Assembly (NCBI GenBank): GCA_022482545.1
Contig: JAKVOZ010000007.1
Span: 1 to 64,000, forward strand
Origin: Bacteroidales bacterium
Lineage (GTDB): Bacteria; Bacteroidota; Bacteroidia; Bacteroidales; P3
DNA length: 64,000 nt
Direction of reading: 5' to 3'
In this document: positions 47,085-54,935 of the stretch, piece after piece
Numbering within the stretch: position 1 is the first letter of the stretch
Layout of the letters: the number at the start of each line of letters is the position of its first letter
The notes under the pieces: generated by a model
Told to the model about the DNA's origin: nothing
Databases searched by the model: none
The model's input: the letters and a program-made list of their open reading frames with translations, nothing else
Program-made: the position numbers and the translations under genes

Positions 47085-48740
47085 TTAGTTATGTGAATAC
47101 ATATATCTCTTAATTGAACGTTTGGGAGTTCTTTCAAATTCTTCTGGTTGTATGTACAATTTTGTTATCTGTTCATAATTTGGCAACGCATCATTTACTT
47201 CTTTCCTTATTCTTTCTAAAACATCTTGGTATTCCTCTCTTTCAATATTATCACTATCCAATCTATCTTGGTCAAAATTCACAAGTGCTATTATCTTTCC
47301 TTCTTTCTCCATAACCAAACTTTCATTAACATATTCCATTGAATTAATTTTGTCTTCTATTTCTTCTGGATATATGTTTTGACCAGAAGAAGAAAGTATC
47401 ATATTTTTACTTCTACCTTTTATATATAGATAACCATCTTTATCAATAACACCTAAATCTCCTGTATGCAACCAACCATTACGTAAAGTTTCTTTTGTTA
47501 CCTTTTCATTCTTGTAATAACCCATCATAACATTAGTACCTTTAACTAAAATTTCTCCTGGTATAATTTCTGGTGAAGGAGAATCAACTATTACTTTCAT
47601 TCCTTCTACTGGCTTTCCGCAAGAACCTACTTTTGTCTTATTCCAAGGTGAGTAACAAATGATTGGAGCACACTCTGTCATACCATAACCTATTGTATAA
47701 CGAAAATTAATCTTCTTAAAAAATGCTTCCACTTCTTGATTCATTGCTGCACCACCTATAATTACTTCATTAAATTTTCCTCCAAAGGCTTCATTAAGTG
47801 TTGTCTGTATCCTTGTTAGAAGGACTTTATCTATTATTGGAGTAGAAAGAAGAAGTTTTACAAGTTTTTTATCAAGTATTGGTTTTAGTTTAGTCTTATA
47901 AATCTTTTCTATTATAAGAGGTACCGAAATAATAAGGTCTGGTTTAATTAACGTAAAAGCCTCTGCAACTATCTTAGGACTTGGTATTCTTGTTAAAAAG
48001 TGTATATGTGCTCCTTGAAAGAATTCAAATATAAGTTCAAAAGAAAGACTATACATATGAGCCATTGGAAGCATTGAAATTGTATTGCTTTCTTGTGTTA
48101 TTTCTTTCATAGCATTCATAGCAAAAATATAATTACCAATAAGTGCTTTATATGGTATCATAACGCCTTTACTTATTGATGTTGTTCCAGAAGTATAATT
48201 TATGATAGCCAAATCATTTTGATTTTCTCTAACATAACGAACATCTTTCTTTTGAAAACCTTTGGGATATTTGTTGTTAAAATTTTCTTCTAAATTATTA
48301 TAAGCATGCCTTACTCTTTCATCTTTACAATATACCAATCTGTAATCTTGCATTTGTATAGCAGCATTTATTCCTTTAAGATTTTCTTCACTTAATCCTT
48401 CCCAAACCATATCACCTACAATAAGCATCTTACTATCTGAATGAAAAATAAGATGTTCTATTGCTTGTGGTTTAAATTCATGCAATATTGGTACTGCCAC
48501 TGCCCCATAACTAATTATTGAAAAGAAAGAAATAGCCCATGATGCAGAGTTTCTTCCACAAACAGCTATATGGTCGCCTTTCTTTACGCCACATTCTTCA
48601 AATAAAATATGTAATTTCGCTATTCTTTGGCCTACTTCCTTAAATGTTATTGGGCCTTTCTTATAATCGCTTAGTGCATTTAAATCCCAATGGTTGATTA
48701 TTGTATTTTCTATATTCTCAATAAAGCTTTGTTTCTTCAT
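47085..48740 (-). CDS. AMP-forming acyl-CoA synthetase (long-chain fatty acid type)
   Basis: A 551-residue ANL-family enzyme. The P-loop-like motif is INYTSGTTSISKG, the A5 motif GYGMTECAPI, the A7/A8 region WLHTGDLGVIDKDGYLYIKGR with KNMILSSSGQNIYPEEIE, and the catalytic Lys is in RTPKRSIKRY at the very C-terminus. It activates a carboxylic acid with ATP and CoA at the inner face of the membrane. The N-terminal part is typical of the long-chain fatty acid/AMP-binding branch. Single gene; promoter 32 bp upstream. Confidence 0.9.
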   Translation of the reverse strand: MKKQSFIENIENTIINHWDLNALSDYKKGPITFKEVGQRIAKLHILFEECGVKKGDHIAVCGRNSASWAISFFSIISYGAVAVPILHEFKPQAIEHLIFHSDSKMLIVGDMVWEGLSEENLKGINAAIQMQDYRLVYCKDERVRHAYNNLEENFNNKYPKGFQKKDVRYVRENQNDLAIINYTSGTTSISKGVMIPYKALIGNYIFAMNAMKEITQESNTISMLPMAHMYSLSFELIFEFFQGAHIHFLTRIPSPKIVAEAFTLIKPDLIISVPLIIEKIYKTKLKPILDKKLVKLLLSTPIIDKVLLTRIQTTLNEAFGGKFNEVIIGGAAMNQEVEAFFKKINFRYTIGYGMTECAPIICYSPWNKTKVGSCGKPVEGMKVIVDSPSPEIIPGEILVKGTNVMMGYYKNEKVTKETLRNGWLHTGDLGVIDKDGYLYIKGRSKNMILSSSGQNIYPEEIEDKINSMEYVNESLVMEKEGKIIALVNFDQDRLDSDNIEREEYQDVLERIRKEVNDALPNYEQITKLYIQPEEFERTPKRSIKRYMYSHN

Positions 48741-48771
48741 TATTTTATCTTTAAGTGCATTAATAGAAAAG

Positions 48772-48779
48772 CAAAAGTA
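48772..48779 (-). promoter_or_regulatory. -7 element of the acyl-CoA synthetase gene
   Basis: TACTTTTG on the minus strand, 31 bp before ATG 48740. Confidence 0.5.
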
Positions 48780-48840
48780 ATAAAAAAATTAATAAAAATA
48801 CTCTCTTGTGTAAGTTATTTTAAAATATTTTAGTTTCTCT

Positions 48841-48871
48841 TTTGTTATTTGAAATAAAATATTTACCTTTG
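48841..48871 (+). promoter_or_regulatory. Promoter of the lysine-fermentation unit
   Basis: TTTG (48841-48844), 19-bp spacer, TACCTTTG (48864-48871), 51 bp before ATG 48923. Confidence 0.7.
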
Positions 48872-48922
48872 TAGTCTTAAATTTAAAGGAATTAAATTAT
48901 AAAGAATAAATAAAAAATAGTT

Positions 48923-49585
48923 ATGAGTAAACGTATAACAATCGACCAAGCTGTCGATATGATAAAGGACAATTCTACCGTAATGATCGGTGGTTTTTTA
49001 GGTTCAGGAAGTGCTTGTAAAATAATAGAAGCAATGGTAAAAAAAGGCAAAAAAGGTCTTACAATAATATGTAACGATACTTCTTTTGTAGAATTTGGTT
49101 CAGGATTACTTGTTGCAAACAATTGTGTAAAGAAATGTATTTGTTCTCACGTTGGAACTAATCCAATAACAGGACAAAAGATGATGAGTGGAGAGATGGA
49201 AGTTGAACTTATTCCTCAAGGAACTCTTGCTGAAAGAATACGTTGTGGTGGAGCTGGCATTGGAGGTTTCTTAACAACAACTGGTATAGGTACTGTTTGT
49301 GAAAAAGGAAAACAAAAACTTACTGTTGATGGTGTTGAATATTTACTTGAAAAACCTTTAAGAGCAGATGTAGCACTTATTGGAGCAAGTATTTGTGATA
49401 GTTTTGGTAATCTTGTTTATAAAGGAACATCTCAAAACTTTAATCCTCTTATGGCAACAGCAGCTGACCTTGTTATTGCAGAAGTTAAAAATGAAGTAAA
49501 AGAGCTTAAACCAGAAGAAATTAAAACTCCTTACTTATTTGTAGATTATACAGTTAAAGCAGAATACGATAAAAATAATAAATAA
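48923..49585 (+). CDS. Acyl-CoA:acetoacetate CoA-transferase, alpha subunit
   Basis: A 220-residue alpha subunit of a family I CoA-transferase: VMIGGFLGSGSACKIIEAM, CSHVGTNPITGQKMMSGEMEVELIPQGTLAERIRCGGAGIGGFLT, ADVALIGASICDSFGNLVYKG. In lysine fermentation the AtoD-AtoA enzyme moves CoA from butyryl-CoA to acetoacetate. The catalytic Glu is on the beta subunit, for which there is no gene in the window: kal follows after 6 bp at the position where atoA is often found. A beta subunit must be encoded elsewhere, or this is a remnant. The same-strand order with kal and kce gives the pathway assignment. Confidence 0.87.
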   Translation: MSKRITIDQAVDMIKDNSTVMIGGFLGSGSACKIIEAMVKKGKKGLTIICNDTSFVEFGSGLLVANNCVKKCICSHVGTNPITGQKMMSGEMEVELIPQGTLAERIRCGGAGIGGFLTTTGIGTVCEKGKQKLTVDGVEYLLEKPLRADVALIGASICDSFGNLVYKGTSQNFNPLMATAADLVIAEVKNEVKELKPEEIKTPYLFVDYTVKAEYDKNNK

Positions 49586-49591
49586 AAAGAA

Positions 49592-49984
49592 ATGGCAGTA
49601 AAAAGTTTAATAAGAATGAGAATGAGTGCTCATGATGCTCATTATGGCGGAAATCTTGTAGATGGTGCAAGAATGTTAAATCTATTTGGAGATGTAGCAA
49701 CAGAATTATTAATTATACAAGATGGAGATGAAGGTTTGTTTTGTGCTTATGACAACGTAGAATTCCTTGCTCCTGTTTATGCTGGTGATTATATCGAAGC
49801 AGTAGGTGAAATAACTCATGTTGGCAATTCTTCTCGTAAAATGAAATTTGAAGCAAGAAAAGTTATTGCTCCAAGAACAGATATATCTGCATCAGCAGCT
49901 GATGTTTTACCAGAACCTATTGTTGTTTGTAGAGCAAGTGGCACATGTGTTGTTCCAAAAGATTGCCAAAGAAAAAATAAATAA
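49592..49984 (+). CDS. kal: 3-aminobutyryl-CoA ammonia-lyase
   Basis: A 130-residue hot-dog-fold protein ([64 protein letters not shown]). In the lysine fermentation pathway it removes ammonia from L-3-aminobutyryl-CoA to give crotonyl-CoA. The short length and the [11 protein letters not shown] motif fit the Kal family rather than thioesterases. It sits between the CoA-transferase alpha subunit (6-bp gap) and kce (17-bp gap). Confidence 0.92.
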   Translation: MAVKSLIRMRMSAHDAHYGGNLVDGARMLNLFGDVATELLIIQDGDEGLFCAYDNVEFLAPVYAGDYIEAVGEITHVGNSSRKMKFEARKVIAPRTDISASAADVLPEPIVVCRASGTCVVPKDCQRKNK

Positions 49985-50001
49985 AGAAAGATCTTAATAT
50001 T

Positions 50002-50844
50002 ATGGATAAATTAATAATTACTGCTGCAATATGTGGAGCAGAAGTATTGAAAGAACATAATCCTGCTGTACCTTATACAGTAGAAGAATGCGTTAGAGAA
50101 GCTAAAAGTGCTTATAATGCTGGTGCAAGTCTTATTCACCTTCATGTACGTTGGGACGACGGTACTCCAACACAAGATAAAGAACGTTTTCGCGAGATAA
50201 TAACAGCTATTAGAAAAGAATGTCCAGATGCTATCATTCAACCATCTACTGGTGGTGCTGTTGGAATGACAGATGATGAGCGTTTGCAACCAACAGAACT
50301 ACTTCCAGAAATGGCAACTCTTGATTGTGGTACTTGTAACTTTGGTGGAGATGACGTTTTCACTAATACAGAAAACACGATTAAGTACTTTGGCGACCGT
50401 ATGATTGAAAGAGGTATTAAACCAGAATGTGAAGTATTTGATAAATCAATGATTGAGATGGCTCTTCGTCTTGCAAAGAAAGGTCATATACAAAAACCTA
50501 TCCATTTTGACTTTGTTTGCGGAGTTAATGGTGGTATTGCTGGAGATATAAGAGACTTTACTTTCCTTCGTGAGTCAATTCCAGAAGGTTGTACTTATAC
50601 TGTTGCTGGTGTTGGTAGATATGAGTTTCCTCTTGCTGCACTTGCTATCCTTGATGGTGGTCATGTAAGAGTGGGATTTGAAGACAACGTTTATATTTCT
50701 AAAGGCGTGCTTGCAAAAAGTAATGGAGAACTTGTAGAAAAAGTTGTTCGTTTGGCAAGAGAGTTTGGTAGAGAGATTGCTAATCCAAAAGAAGCAAGAG
50801 AAATACTTTCTTTACCTAAATTTGAAGATAGAAAAGGAATCTAA
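50002..50844 (+). CDS. kce: 3-keto-5-aminohexanoate cleavage enzyme
   Basis: A 280-residue zinc-dependent TIM-barrel enzyme of the BKACE family. It converts 3-keto-5-aminohexanoate plus acetyl-CoA to L-3-aminobutyryl-CoA and acetoacetate, the step before Kal. Family features: IITAAICGAEV, GASLIHLHVRWDDGTPTQD with the zinc-binding HxH, IIQPSTGG, HFDFVCGVNGG, YTVAGVGRYEFPLAALAI and HVRVGFEDNVY. The aminomutase (kamA, kamDE) and dehydrogenase (kdd) genes that precede it in the pathway are not in the window. Confidence 0.94.
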   Translation: MDKLIITAAICGAEVLKEHNPAVPYTVEECVREAKSAYNAGASLIHLHVRWDDGTPTQDKERFREIITAIRKECPDAIIQPSTGGAVGMTDDERLQPTELLPEMATLDCGTCNFGGDDVFTNTENTIKYFGDRMIERGIKPECEVFDKSMIEMALRLAKKGHIQKPIHFDFVCGVNGGIAGDIRDFTFLRESIPEGCTYTVAGVGRYEFPLAALAILDGGHVRVGFEDNVYISKGVLAKSNGELVEKVVRLAREFGREIANPKEAREILSLPKFEDRKGI

Positions 50845-50859
50845 AACCAATAAAAAGAT

Positions 50860-51126
50860 ATGGAAAAGACGTATAAAATGTGCCAAAGTTGTGGTATGCC
50901 AATGAAAAAAGACCCAAACGGCGGAGGTACAGAAAAAGATGGTACAAAGAGTAAGAAATATTGTTCTTATTGTTACAAAGATGGCGAATTTACAATGAAA
51001 GGTACAGCTAAAGAAATGCAAGAATTTTGCACAAATATGATGACAAAACAAATGCATATGCCAAAATTCATTGCCAAGTTCTTATGCCACAATATTCCAA
51101 ATCTTGAACGCTGGAAAAATAAGTAA
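50860..51126 (+). CDS. Putative zinc-ribbon protein
   Basis: An 88-residue protein with two Cys pairs, CQSCGMPM and CSYCYKDG, forming a zinc-ribbon of the zf-ribbon_2 type; a further C.NM and CHN follow. Such proteins commonly accompany enzymes of anaerobic metabolism, but the role is unknown. It starts 15 bp after kce on the same strand and is followed by a terminator, so it is the last gene of the unit. Confidence 0.85.
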   Translation: MEKTYKMCQSCGMPMKKDPNGGGTEKDGTKSKKYCSYCYKDGEFTMKGTAKEMQEFCTNMMTKQMHMPKFIAKFLCHNIPNLERWKNK

Positions 51127-51148
51127 AAAAACTTACATAAAATAATTG

Positions 51149-51190
51149 AAAGAGACTATCAAAATAAAAAAAGATAGTCTCTTTATTTTA
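51149..51190 (+). terminator. Rho-independent terminator of the lysine-fermentation unit
   Basis: AAAGAGACTATC pairs with GATAGTCTCTTT around a 12-nt A-rich loop, followed by ATTTTA; 22 bp after the stop codon. Confidence 0.88.
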
Positions 51191-51302
51191 AATCAATGAG
51201 ATAGAATAAAGCACTGTTTTATTATCTTTTTATTCTACATCAACAAAACAAAGAATAGTTTTTATTCTGTTTTAATTCATAATAATAACACGCCACAAGA
51301 TC

Positions 51303-51455
51303 CAGTACATCTGTTTTGATATTGTCTTGTACTGATAGTACATCAAATTTTATCAGCGATGTACTGTCAGTACATTAGCAATGTATTATCAGTACAACAG
51401 CAATGTATTATCAGTACATTAGCAATGTACTGTCAGTACAACAGCGATGTATTAA
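51303..51455. repeat. 22-bp phased palindromic array (type AGTACATT-AGC-AATGTACT)
   Basis: CAGTAC (or TAGTAC) starts at 51303, 51336, 51368, 51390, 51412 and 51434, that is spacings of 33, 32, 22, 22 and 22 bp. The last four units alternate TTAGCAA and CAACAGCAA/CAACAGCGA centres exactly as in the array at 20441. The 51368 and 51412 units form stems around AGC. The gene-free stretch 51127-51686 holds, in order, a terminator, a weak 21-bp array (51203-51265), this array, a promoter (51514-51543) and a structured leader. The array edge is 81 bp upstream of the -7 box. Confidence 0.82.
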
Positions 51456-51513
51456 AATATTTCCTTATTCTATTTCAATAAAATGTTTTTTTGAAAATAA
51501 AATACTTTTTTTC

Positions 51514-51543
51514 TTGTCATATCGTTATTTCTTTGTAAATTTG
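51514..51543 (+). promoter_or_regulatory. Promoter of the TM1266-type regulator/hydG operon
   Basis: TTG (51514-51516, preceded by C), 19-bp spacer, TAAATTTG (51536-51543). This leaves a leader of about 135 nt before ATG 51687. Confidence 0.6.
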
Positions 51544-51565
51544 CAAACATCAAAGAAGAGGAGTA

Positions 51566-51635
51566 ACGAGCAAAAGCAGTTTCTCGTCTTCAATGACAAA
51601 GTAGCAAGGCGACAAGGCGGACACAACAAAGTGTC
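51566..51635 (+). promoter_or_regulatory. Structured leader of the hydG operon
   Basis: Two short hairpins in an unusually GC-rich leader: ACGAG (51566-51570) with CTCGT (51583-51587), and GACAC (51620-51624) with GTGTC (51631-51635). No riboswitch class is recognised; it could be a protein- or ligand-responsive leader or chance structure. Confidence 0.35.
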
Positions 51636-51686
51636 AAAAGAGCAGAAAATAAATTAAAAGAAAATCTTATTCAAAAGAAATATCTA

Positions 51687-51950
51687 ATGGAAAAGAGAAT
51701 AGGTACTATAAGTATTGTTATATACAACACTCTTTCAGTAAAGGAAGTTAATCTAACGTTATCTTCTTATTCCAATTATATTTTGAGTAGAAATGGTTTA
51801 CCTTTAAAAGACAAAGGCATAAATATTATTACTATCATCATTGAAACGACAACCAATAATATTAATGCTCTTACTGGCAAACTTGGCAAGATTAAAGACG
51901 TAGAAGTAAAATGTCTTCTTTGTAAATACAAGGAAGAAGAAAATATATAA
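51687..51950 (+). CDS. TM1266-family iron-only hydrogenase system putative regulator
   Basis: An 87-residue ACT/NikR-like small protein: MEKRIGTISIVIYNTLSVKEVNLTLS, GLPLKDKGINIITIIIE, NALTGKLGKIKDVEVKC. This family is typically encoded beside [FeFe]-hydrogenase maturation genes and is thought to be regulatory. Here it lies 20 bp before hydG. The C-terminal CLLCK pair is notable and could bind metal. The regulatory role is from family context, not from direct evidence. Confidence 0.85.
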   Translation: MEKRIGTISIVIYNTLSVKEVNLTLSSYSNYILSRNGLPLKDKGINIITIIIETTTNNINALTGKLGKIKDVEVKCLLCKYKEEENI

Positions 51951-51970
51951 AAATAAAAAGCACAAAAGAT

Positions 51971-53392
51971 ATGAATATAGAAGAAAGAAACAAACCCTTT
52001 ATTGATAGGGACAAACTCTATGAAATGATTAATCGTAAAGCTCCAACACAAAGTGAACTTAACGATATATTAAATAAAGCCTTAAAGTTAAAAGGATTGA
52101 ATTTGGAAGAAGTAGCTTCACTTCTTAGAGTTGAAGACGAAAAACAAATTCAACAAATAATGGATACAGCTCATACAGCTAAGTTAGCAATATATGGCAA
52201 ACGTCTTGTACTTTTTGCTCCTATCTATACTGGTAACATCTGTTGCAATAATTGTACTTATTGTTCTTTCCGTAAGGATAACCACCTTATAGATAGAAAG
52301 ATTCTTAATATGGAAGAGATAGAACATGAAGTATCTGCTCTTTTGCTTCAAGGACACAAGAGAGTACTTTTGATTTGTGGAGAAAACAACAAGAATGGTA
52401 CTGATTATATGTGCGAAGCAATACGTAGGACTTATGGTGTTAGAGAGATGAATGGCAAAGCTTATGTTAGAAGAATAAATGTTGAGCTTGCACCAATGGA
52501 AGTAGAAGACTTTGCTCGTTTGCATGCAGAAAAGATAGGTACTTATGTATGTTTCCAAGAGACTTATGACCCTATCCTTTACAAAAGATTTCACCCAGCA
52601 GGAACTCCAAAAGCAGATTATGAATATCGTGTAACTGTTATGGACCGTGCACAAGAAGGTGGTATTAATGATATAGGTATAGGTGCTTTACTTGGTTTGA
52701 TTGATTATCGTTTTGAAGTACTTGCAATGATGGAACATGCTCATCACTTAGAGAAATGTTTTGGTTGTGGTCCTCATACTGTTTCTGTACCAAGAATGGA
52801 ACCAGCTGTTGGTGCTCCTGATGCAGAACATGTACCTAATCCTGTAAGCGATAAGGACTTCAAAAAACTTGTATCTATCATTAGAATAGCTCTTCCTTAT
52901 ACTGGTATGATTCTTTCAACAAGAGAAGGTTCTAAGATGAGAAATGAGCTTATTAATTATGGTATAAGTCAAATAAGTGCTGGTTCAAGAACAAACCCAG
53001 GTGCTTATTCAGAAAATACTTATGGCGAACATAAAGATGAGTCTGGTAGTCAGTTCTCTCTTGGCGACCACAGAGAAATGGAAGAAGTAATAAATACATT
53101 TATTGATGAAGGTTATATTCCTTCTTTCTGCACAGGTTGTTATAGAAAAGGTAGGGTTGGTAACGACTTTATGGATTTAGCAAAACCAGGACTAATCAAA
53201 CAATATTGTCTTCCTAATGCAATGTTTACTTTCCGTGAATATTTGGAAGACTTTGCAAGTCCTAATACAAAAGAAAGAGGGATTGCCCTTATCAAAAAGA
53301 TGATGGCTGAATATGACCAAAAACAACTTATCCCTAAGATAGAAGAAAATCTTACTAAGATTGGTGGTGGCGAAAGAGACCTTTATTTTTAG
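51971..53392 (+). CDS. hydG: [FeFe] hydrogenase H-cluster radical SAM maturase HydG
   Basis: A 473-residue radical SAM enzyme that cleaves tyrosine to supply CO and cyanide for the diiron site of [FeFe] hydrogenase. The SAM cluster motif CX3CX2C is seen in CCNNCTYC; the C-terminal auxiliary cluster motif CX2CX22C is CTGC...KQYC, with exactly 22 residues between. Other family segments are PIYTGNICCNNC, CFQETYDPILYKRFHP and GSRTNPGAYSEN. HydE, HydF and the hydrogenase itself are not in the window. Its presence implies hydrogen metabolism in an anaerobe. Confidence 0.96.
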   Translation: MNIEERNKPFIDRDKLYEMINRKAPTQSELNDILNKALKLKGLNLEEVASLLRVEDEKQIQQIMDTAHTAKLAIYGKRLVLFAPIYTGNICCNNCTYCSFRKDNHLIDRKILNMEEIEHEVSALLLQGHKRVLLICGENNKNGTDYMCEAIRRTYGVREMNGKAYVRRINVELAPMEVEDFARLHAEKIGTYVCFQETYDPILYKRFHPAGTPKADYEYRVTVMDRAQEGGINDIGIGALLGLIDYRFEVLAMMEHAHHLEKCFGCGPHTVSVPRMEPAVGAPDAEHVPNPVSDKDFKKLVSIIRIALPYTGMILSTREGSKMRNELINYGISQISAGSRTNPGAYSENTYGEHKDESGSQFSLGDHREMEEVINTFIDEGYIPSFCTGCYRKGRVGNDFMDLAKPGLIKQYCLPNAMFTFREYLEDFASPNTKERGIALIKKMMAEYDQKQLIPKIEENLTKIGGGERDLYF

Positions 53393-53476
53393 TCTTTAAC
53401 CACCGATAGGGAATTTATCCTAACGGAAAAAATATATTTCTTAAAAAAAGATATTATTTAGTAATTGTTTAATGGT

Positions 53477-53517
53477 AGCAGTGAGTTAGTTCTTTATTAA
53501 CTTGCTGCTTTTTTTAT
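53477..53517 (+). terminator. Rho-independent terminator after hydG
   Basis: AGCAGTGAGTTA pairs with TAACTTGCTGCT (two G-U pairs) around a 9-nt loop, followed by seven T; 85 bp after the hydG stop. Confidence 0.85.
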
Positions 53518-53531
53518 TAAGTTTATATGGT

Positions 53532-54776
53532 TTATTCTTTTTCTACAAAGAACTTTATATCATCTTCTTTTAAAAGTTCTTGCATTTTTTGCTCATTTGT
53601 TTTTTTCTTAACATCTTCAATTGAATTTTCTATCTTTCTATGATTTAACTTACGATATACTCCAAACCAACTTTTCTTTCCTATCTTTTGTTTTTCAAAC
53701 TTATCCGGTTCCACCCTACACTCTTTTGTATCATACATTATCTTTTCTTGAAAAACTGTGTCCTTATTGTCATCTTTATAATACTTTATGTTGCTAAAAC
53801 AATTAGAAAGAAAATATTTACCTTGTTTCTCCGAAAAATTCACTGTTACCGTATAATTAAGAAGATTAATATATGTCTTTGTTGTATCCTTTTTATCCAT
53901 AATTGAATTATCAACAATATAGATATTGTTTTTTGTTGTGTCAAGTGTTTGTTCTATCTTTTTTATCACAAAACCTTTTGCATCAATATAAAACTTAACT
54001 ATCTTTGGAACAAGCATTGGTGTTTCTATTCGTTTTGTATCCTTAATTTGTTTTATAGTTATTATATATCCTGTTTCAACACTATCTTTTTTAAGTATCT
54101 TCATTGAATAAGAAGTGTTATTTCCAACAAGTTGTTTGTAAGCAAAAGTATTAAGAATTGGAAACATATAATAATATAGTATATCATTTAACTGAAAATA
54201 TTGTCTTTTTTTATCATTAGTTACAACATATTTCATATAAATATTATCAAATGGCAGAATAGTACGAACAAACAATAAATTCTTTCTTGACCATATATCT
54301 TCTGTTTTCAATAAAGTGATAATAGAATCTTGTTTTTTTAACATATTGAAACCCTCTACATCTAAAGCAAAACTCTTTTTATAATAAAAATTATTTTTTA
54401 CACTATCCAATGCAGCAAAGAAAAGTGTTTTTGCTCCCATTGCTTTAACATTAACTGTATCAAGATTAGTTTTAAGAGGATTAAGATATATTTTATTCTT
54501 ATTTATATCTTTTATTGCTATAACTTTCATCTCAAAATCACATGGCATAATATATAAAGAATCTTTGTCTTTTGAATATTTAATACGAAATCTTCCTTTA
54601 TCATCGCTCATCACTCCATAAGTTGAATTTGCTTTTGTTGATATGGCCACAAACTCAACAGGTTCTTTGTTATCTTTATTTAATAATATCCCTTCAAAAT
54701 ATTTTGTTTGAGATTTAAGACTATTTGTTACTATCATAAGCATAAGTAACAATGCTAAATTAAATGTATTTTTCAT
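53532..54776 (-). CDS. Exported protein with carboxypeptidase-regulatory-like domain
   Basis: A 414-residue exported protein: signal peptide MKNTFNLALLLMLMIVTNSLKSQ, then a CarbopepD_reg-like domain (FEGILLNKDNKEPVEFVAISTKANSTYGVMSDDKGRFRI) that usually precedes outer-membrane barrels or DUF5686-type proteins. The remainder (IYMKYVVTNDKKRQYFQLNDILYYYMFPILN, KIVKFYIDAKGFVIKKIEQTLD) has no membrane barrel end, so it is probably periplasmic or surface-attached. Function unknown. A -7 box lies 32 bp upstream, facing away from the lipoprotein gene. Confidence 0.78.
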   Translation of the reverse strand: MKNTFNLALLLMLMIVTNSLKSQTKYFEGILLNKDNKEPVEFVAISTKANSTYGVMSDDKGRFRIKYSKDKDSLYIMPCDFEMKVIAIKDINKNKIYLNPLKTNLDTVNVKAMGAKTLFFAALDSVKNNFYYKKSFALDVEGFNMLKKQDSIITLLKTEDIWSRKNLLFVRTILPFDNIYMKYVVTNDKKRQYFQLNDILYYYMFPILNTFAYKQLVGNNTSYSMKILKKDSVETGYIITIKQIKDTKRIETPMLVPKIVKFYIDAKGFVIKKIEQTLDTTKNNIYIVDNSIMDKKDTTKTYINLLNYTVTVNFSEKQGKYFLSNCFSNIKYYKDDNKDTVFQEKIMYDTKECRVEPDKFEKQKIGKKSWFGVYRKLNHRKIENSIEDVKKKTNEQKMQELLKEDDIKFFVEKE

Positions 54777-54807
54777 ATTATTTTTATTTCTATATTAGTA
54801 AGACAAG

Positions 54808-54815
54808 CAAAGATA
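54808..54815 (-). promoter_or_regulatory. -7 element of the 414-residue exported protein gene
   Basis: TATCTTTG followed by CTTG on the minus strand, 31 bp before ATG 54776. Confidence 0.55.
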
Positions 54816-54900
54816 CCTAAAAGTTACAAACAATATAGTAAATAAATTAAGTTATTTTTTAAATATTTTCTTTAATGAATCGTTTTAAACAAGAAATAAG

Positions 54901-54908
54901 TATCTTTG
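54901..54908 (+). promoter_or_regulatory. -7 element of the beta-helix lipoprotein gene
   Basis: TATCTTTG followed by CA, 27 bp before ATG 54936; the longer ORF's apparent TTG start lies inside this box. Confidence 0.6.
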
Positions 54909-54935
54909 CAAAATATTTTAAAAGAAAAGTCAATA

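Noticed and set aside
51403-51657. 84-residue ORF upstream of the hydG operon
   Set aside because: It begins inside the palindromic array and runs through the promoter; codon content reflects the repeats and leader, not a protein.
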